From JACPRB01 sp964468745 (GTDB lineage: Bacteria; Planctomycetota; MHYJ01; JACPRB01), in contig CAYXVY010000164.1 of assembly GCA_964468745.1 (NCBI GenBank), positions 1 to 15,215 on the forward strand: a stretch of 15,215 bases of DNA, read 5' to 3'. This document shows positions 14,669-15,215 of this stretch, piece after piece. The number at the start of each line of letters is the position of its first letter. The stretch's first letter is position 1. Position numbers and translations under genes: made by a program. The notes below the pieces were generated by a model. The model was not told the origin of the DNA. It saw only the letters and a list, made by a program, of their open reading frames with translations, and did no database searches.

Positions 14669-15215
14669 CTACTGGAACATCTGCGTGTAGCCCCGCGTGT
14701 AGATGGTGATCACGCCCGGGTCGTACCCGATGCCGGTCTTGGTGTAGCCGGCATTCTCGATGTTCGCCTTGTGGCCGCTCGACAGCATCCAGCCATTGAA
14801 GGCGGCTGTGCCGTTTGCATAGCCGGCGGCGATGTTCTCGCCGCAGCCACCCGTGCCGCCCGCGAGGGCGTAGCGCGGGCTCGGGCCGTCGCCTTCCGGA
14901 TTCGTGTGCGCGAAGAAGTCGTGGAAGGTATTCGTCATGTGCTTCGAGTGTCCACGCGCGGTCTGGGACATGAGGGGAACAATTGCAAGCGCGCCGCGGC
15001 CGATGGAGACGCGGTGGTTGTTGACGAGGGTGTGGATCGTGTTTTCTTCGGCGAGCACGGCCGAGCTTGTCGTGAGCCACGTGATGGGATGGCCGCCCCC
15101 GTAGGTGACGCCCGCGCCGTCGGTGCCGTCAGAGACGTTTCCGCCCCCGCCTCCACCCCCACCCCCTCCTCCGCCTCCACCCCCGCCGCCCCCACCGTCG
15201 TCGCTTCCACAGCCT
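14669..15215 (-). CDS. CAP/SCP-domain (YkwD-like) lipoprotein with poly-Gly linker, 5' end outside window
   Basis: The frame is open from the window edge to the TAG complementary to 14669-14671, giving 181 visible residues. It begins GCGSDD, which looks like the lipidated Cys (second residue) and acidic start of a mature lipoprotein; the signal peptide lies outside. Next comes an uninterrupted run of 19 Gly (7-25), a flexible tether, then a CAP domain (about 54-180). Domain marks are FFAHTNPEGDGPSPR (H103), GENIAAGY (E126) and the SGHKANI motif (H148), the His-Glu-His cavity residues of the cysteine-rich secretory/YkwD family. CAP proteins of bacteria are extracellular with poorly known roles. 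A GTG at 15058 would give a 129-residue form, but the open frame continues upstream in good style, so it is internal. Confidence 0.88.
   Translation of the reverse strand, partial: GCGSDDGGGGGGGGGGGGGGGGGGGNVSDGTDGAGVTYGGGHPITWLTTSSAVLAEENTIHTLVNNHRVSIGRGALAIVPLMSQTARGHSKHMTNTFHDFFAHTNPEGDGPSPRYALAGGTGGCGENIAAGYANGTAAFNGWMLSSGHKANIENAGYTKTGIGYDPGVITIYTRGYTQMFQ
15140..15196 (-). repeat. purine-rich poly-Gly codon tract
   Basis: Nineteen consecutive Gly codons on the minus strand give 57 nt of almost pure G with A or C or T at third positions, rich in G-runs on one strand. It encodes the linker of the CAP lipoprotein. Such tracts can form G-quadruplex structures and change length by slippage. 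Confidence 0.85.

Overview
The window is GC-rich, densely coded chromosomal DNA. It most resembles an uncultured member of the Planctomycetota or a neighbouring phylum. The reasons are a large serine/threonine kinase with an N-terminal 'FGEIVIRKGY...' module, one membrane segment and TPR repeats; several exported jelly-roll proteins; secreted M28 and M64 peptidases; and a Cys-poly-Gly lipoprotein. The lineage is an inference from protein style. No rRNA, tRNA, transposase or CRISPR array was seen.

Layout, left to right. (1) 1-2665: the 3' end of clpB (+) converges on a secreted jelly-roll protein (-), which is divergent from an M28 carboxypeptidase-Q-like lipoprotein (+) with only 6 bp between the start codons. 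(2) 2666-5800: a hairpin separates the peptidase from a 944-residue membrane Ser/Thr kinase (-) preceded by a good TATAAT box. (3) 5801-7226: an unrecognised helical protein (-), then about 775 bp without a convincing gene. Most of that gap is a degenerate tandem repeat with a period near 42 bp. (4) 7227-10357: a secreted M64-type metallopeptidase (+), then on the minus strand a LamG-like exported protein, an exported cupin and a small unknown protein. (5) 10377-13091: a three-gene ABC-2 exporter operon on the minus strand (ATPase, permease, permease), with a 26-bp imperfect inverted repeat between its first two genes. (6) 13245-15215: an MFS transporter (+), a possible 22-residue basic micro-protein (+), and a CAP/SCP-domain lipoprotein (-) cut by the window end.

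The three ABC genes clearly work together. The other genes look like independent transcription units, many for exported proteins. The most unusual feature is the 42-bp repeat field at about 6440-7110, between two divergent genes. Its spacing equals four turns of B-DNA, its A/T-rich cores stand out in GC-rich DNA, and it is too degenerate to be a recent expansion. It could be a phased protein-binding or curved-DNA array, or the remains of a gene for a 14-residue repeat protein. All alignments were made by eye and no database search was possible.
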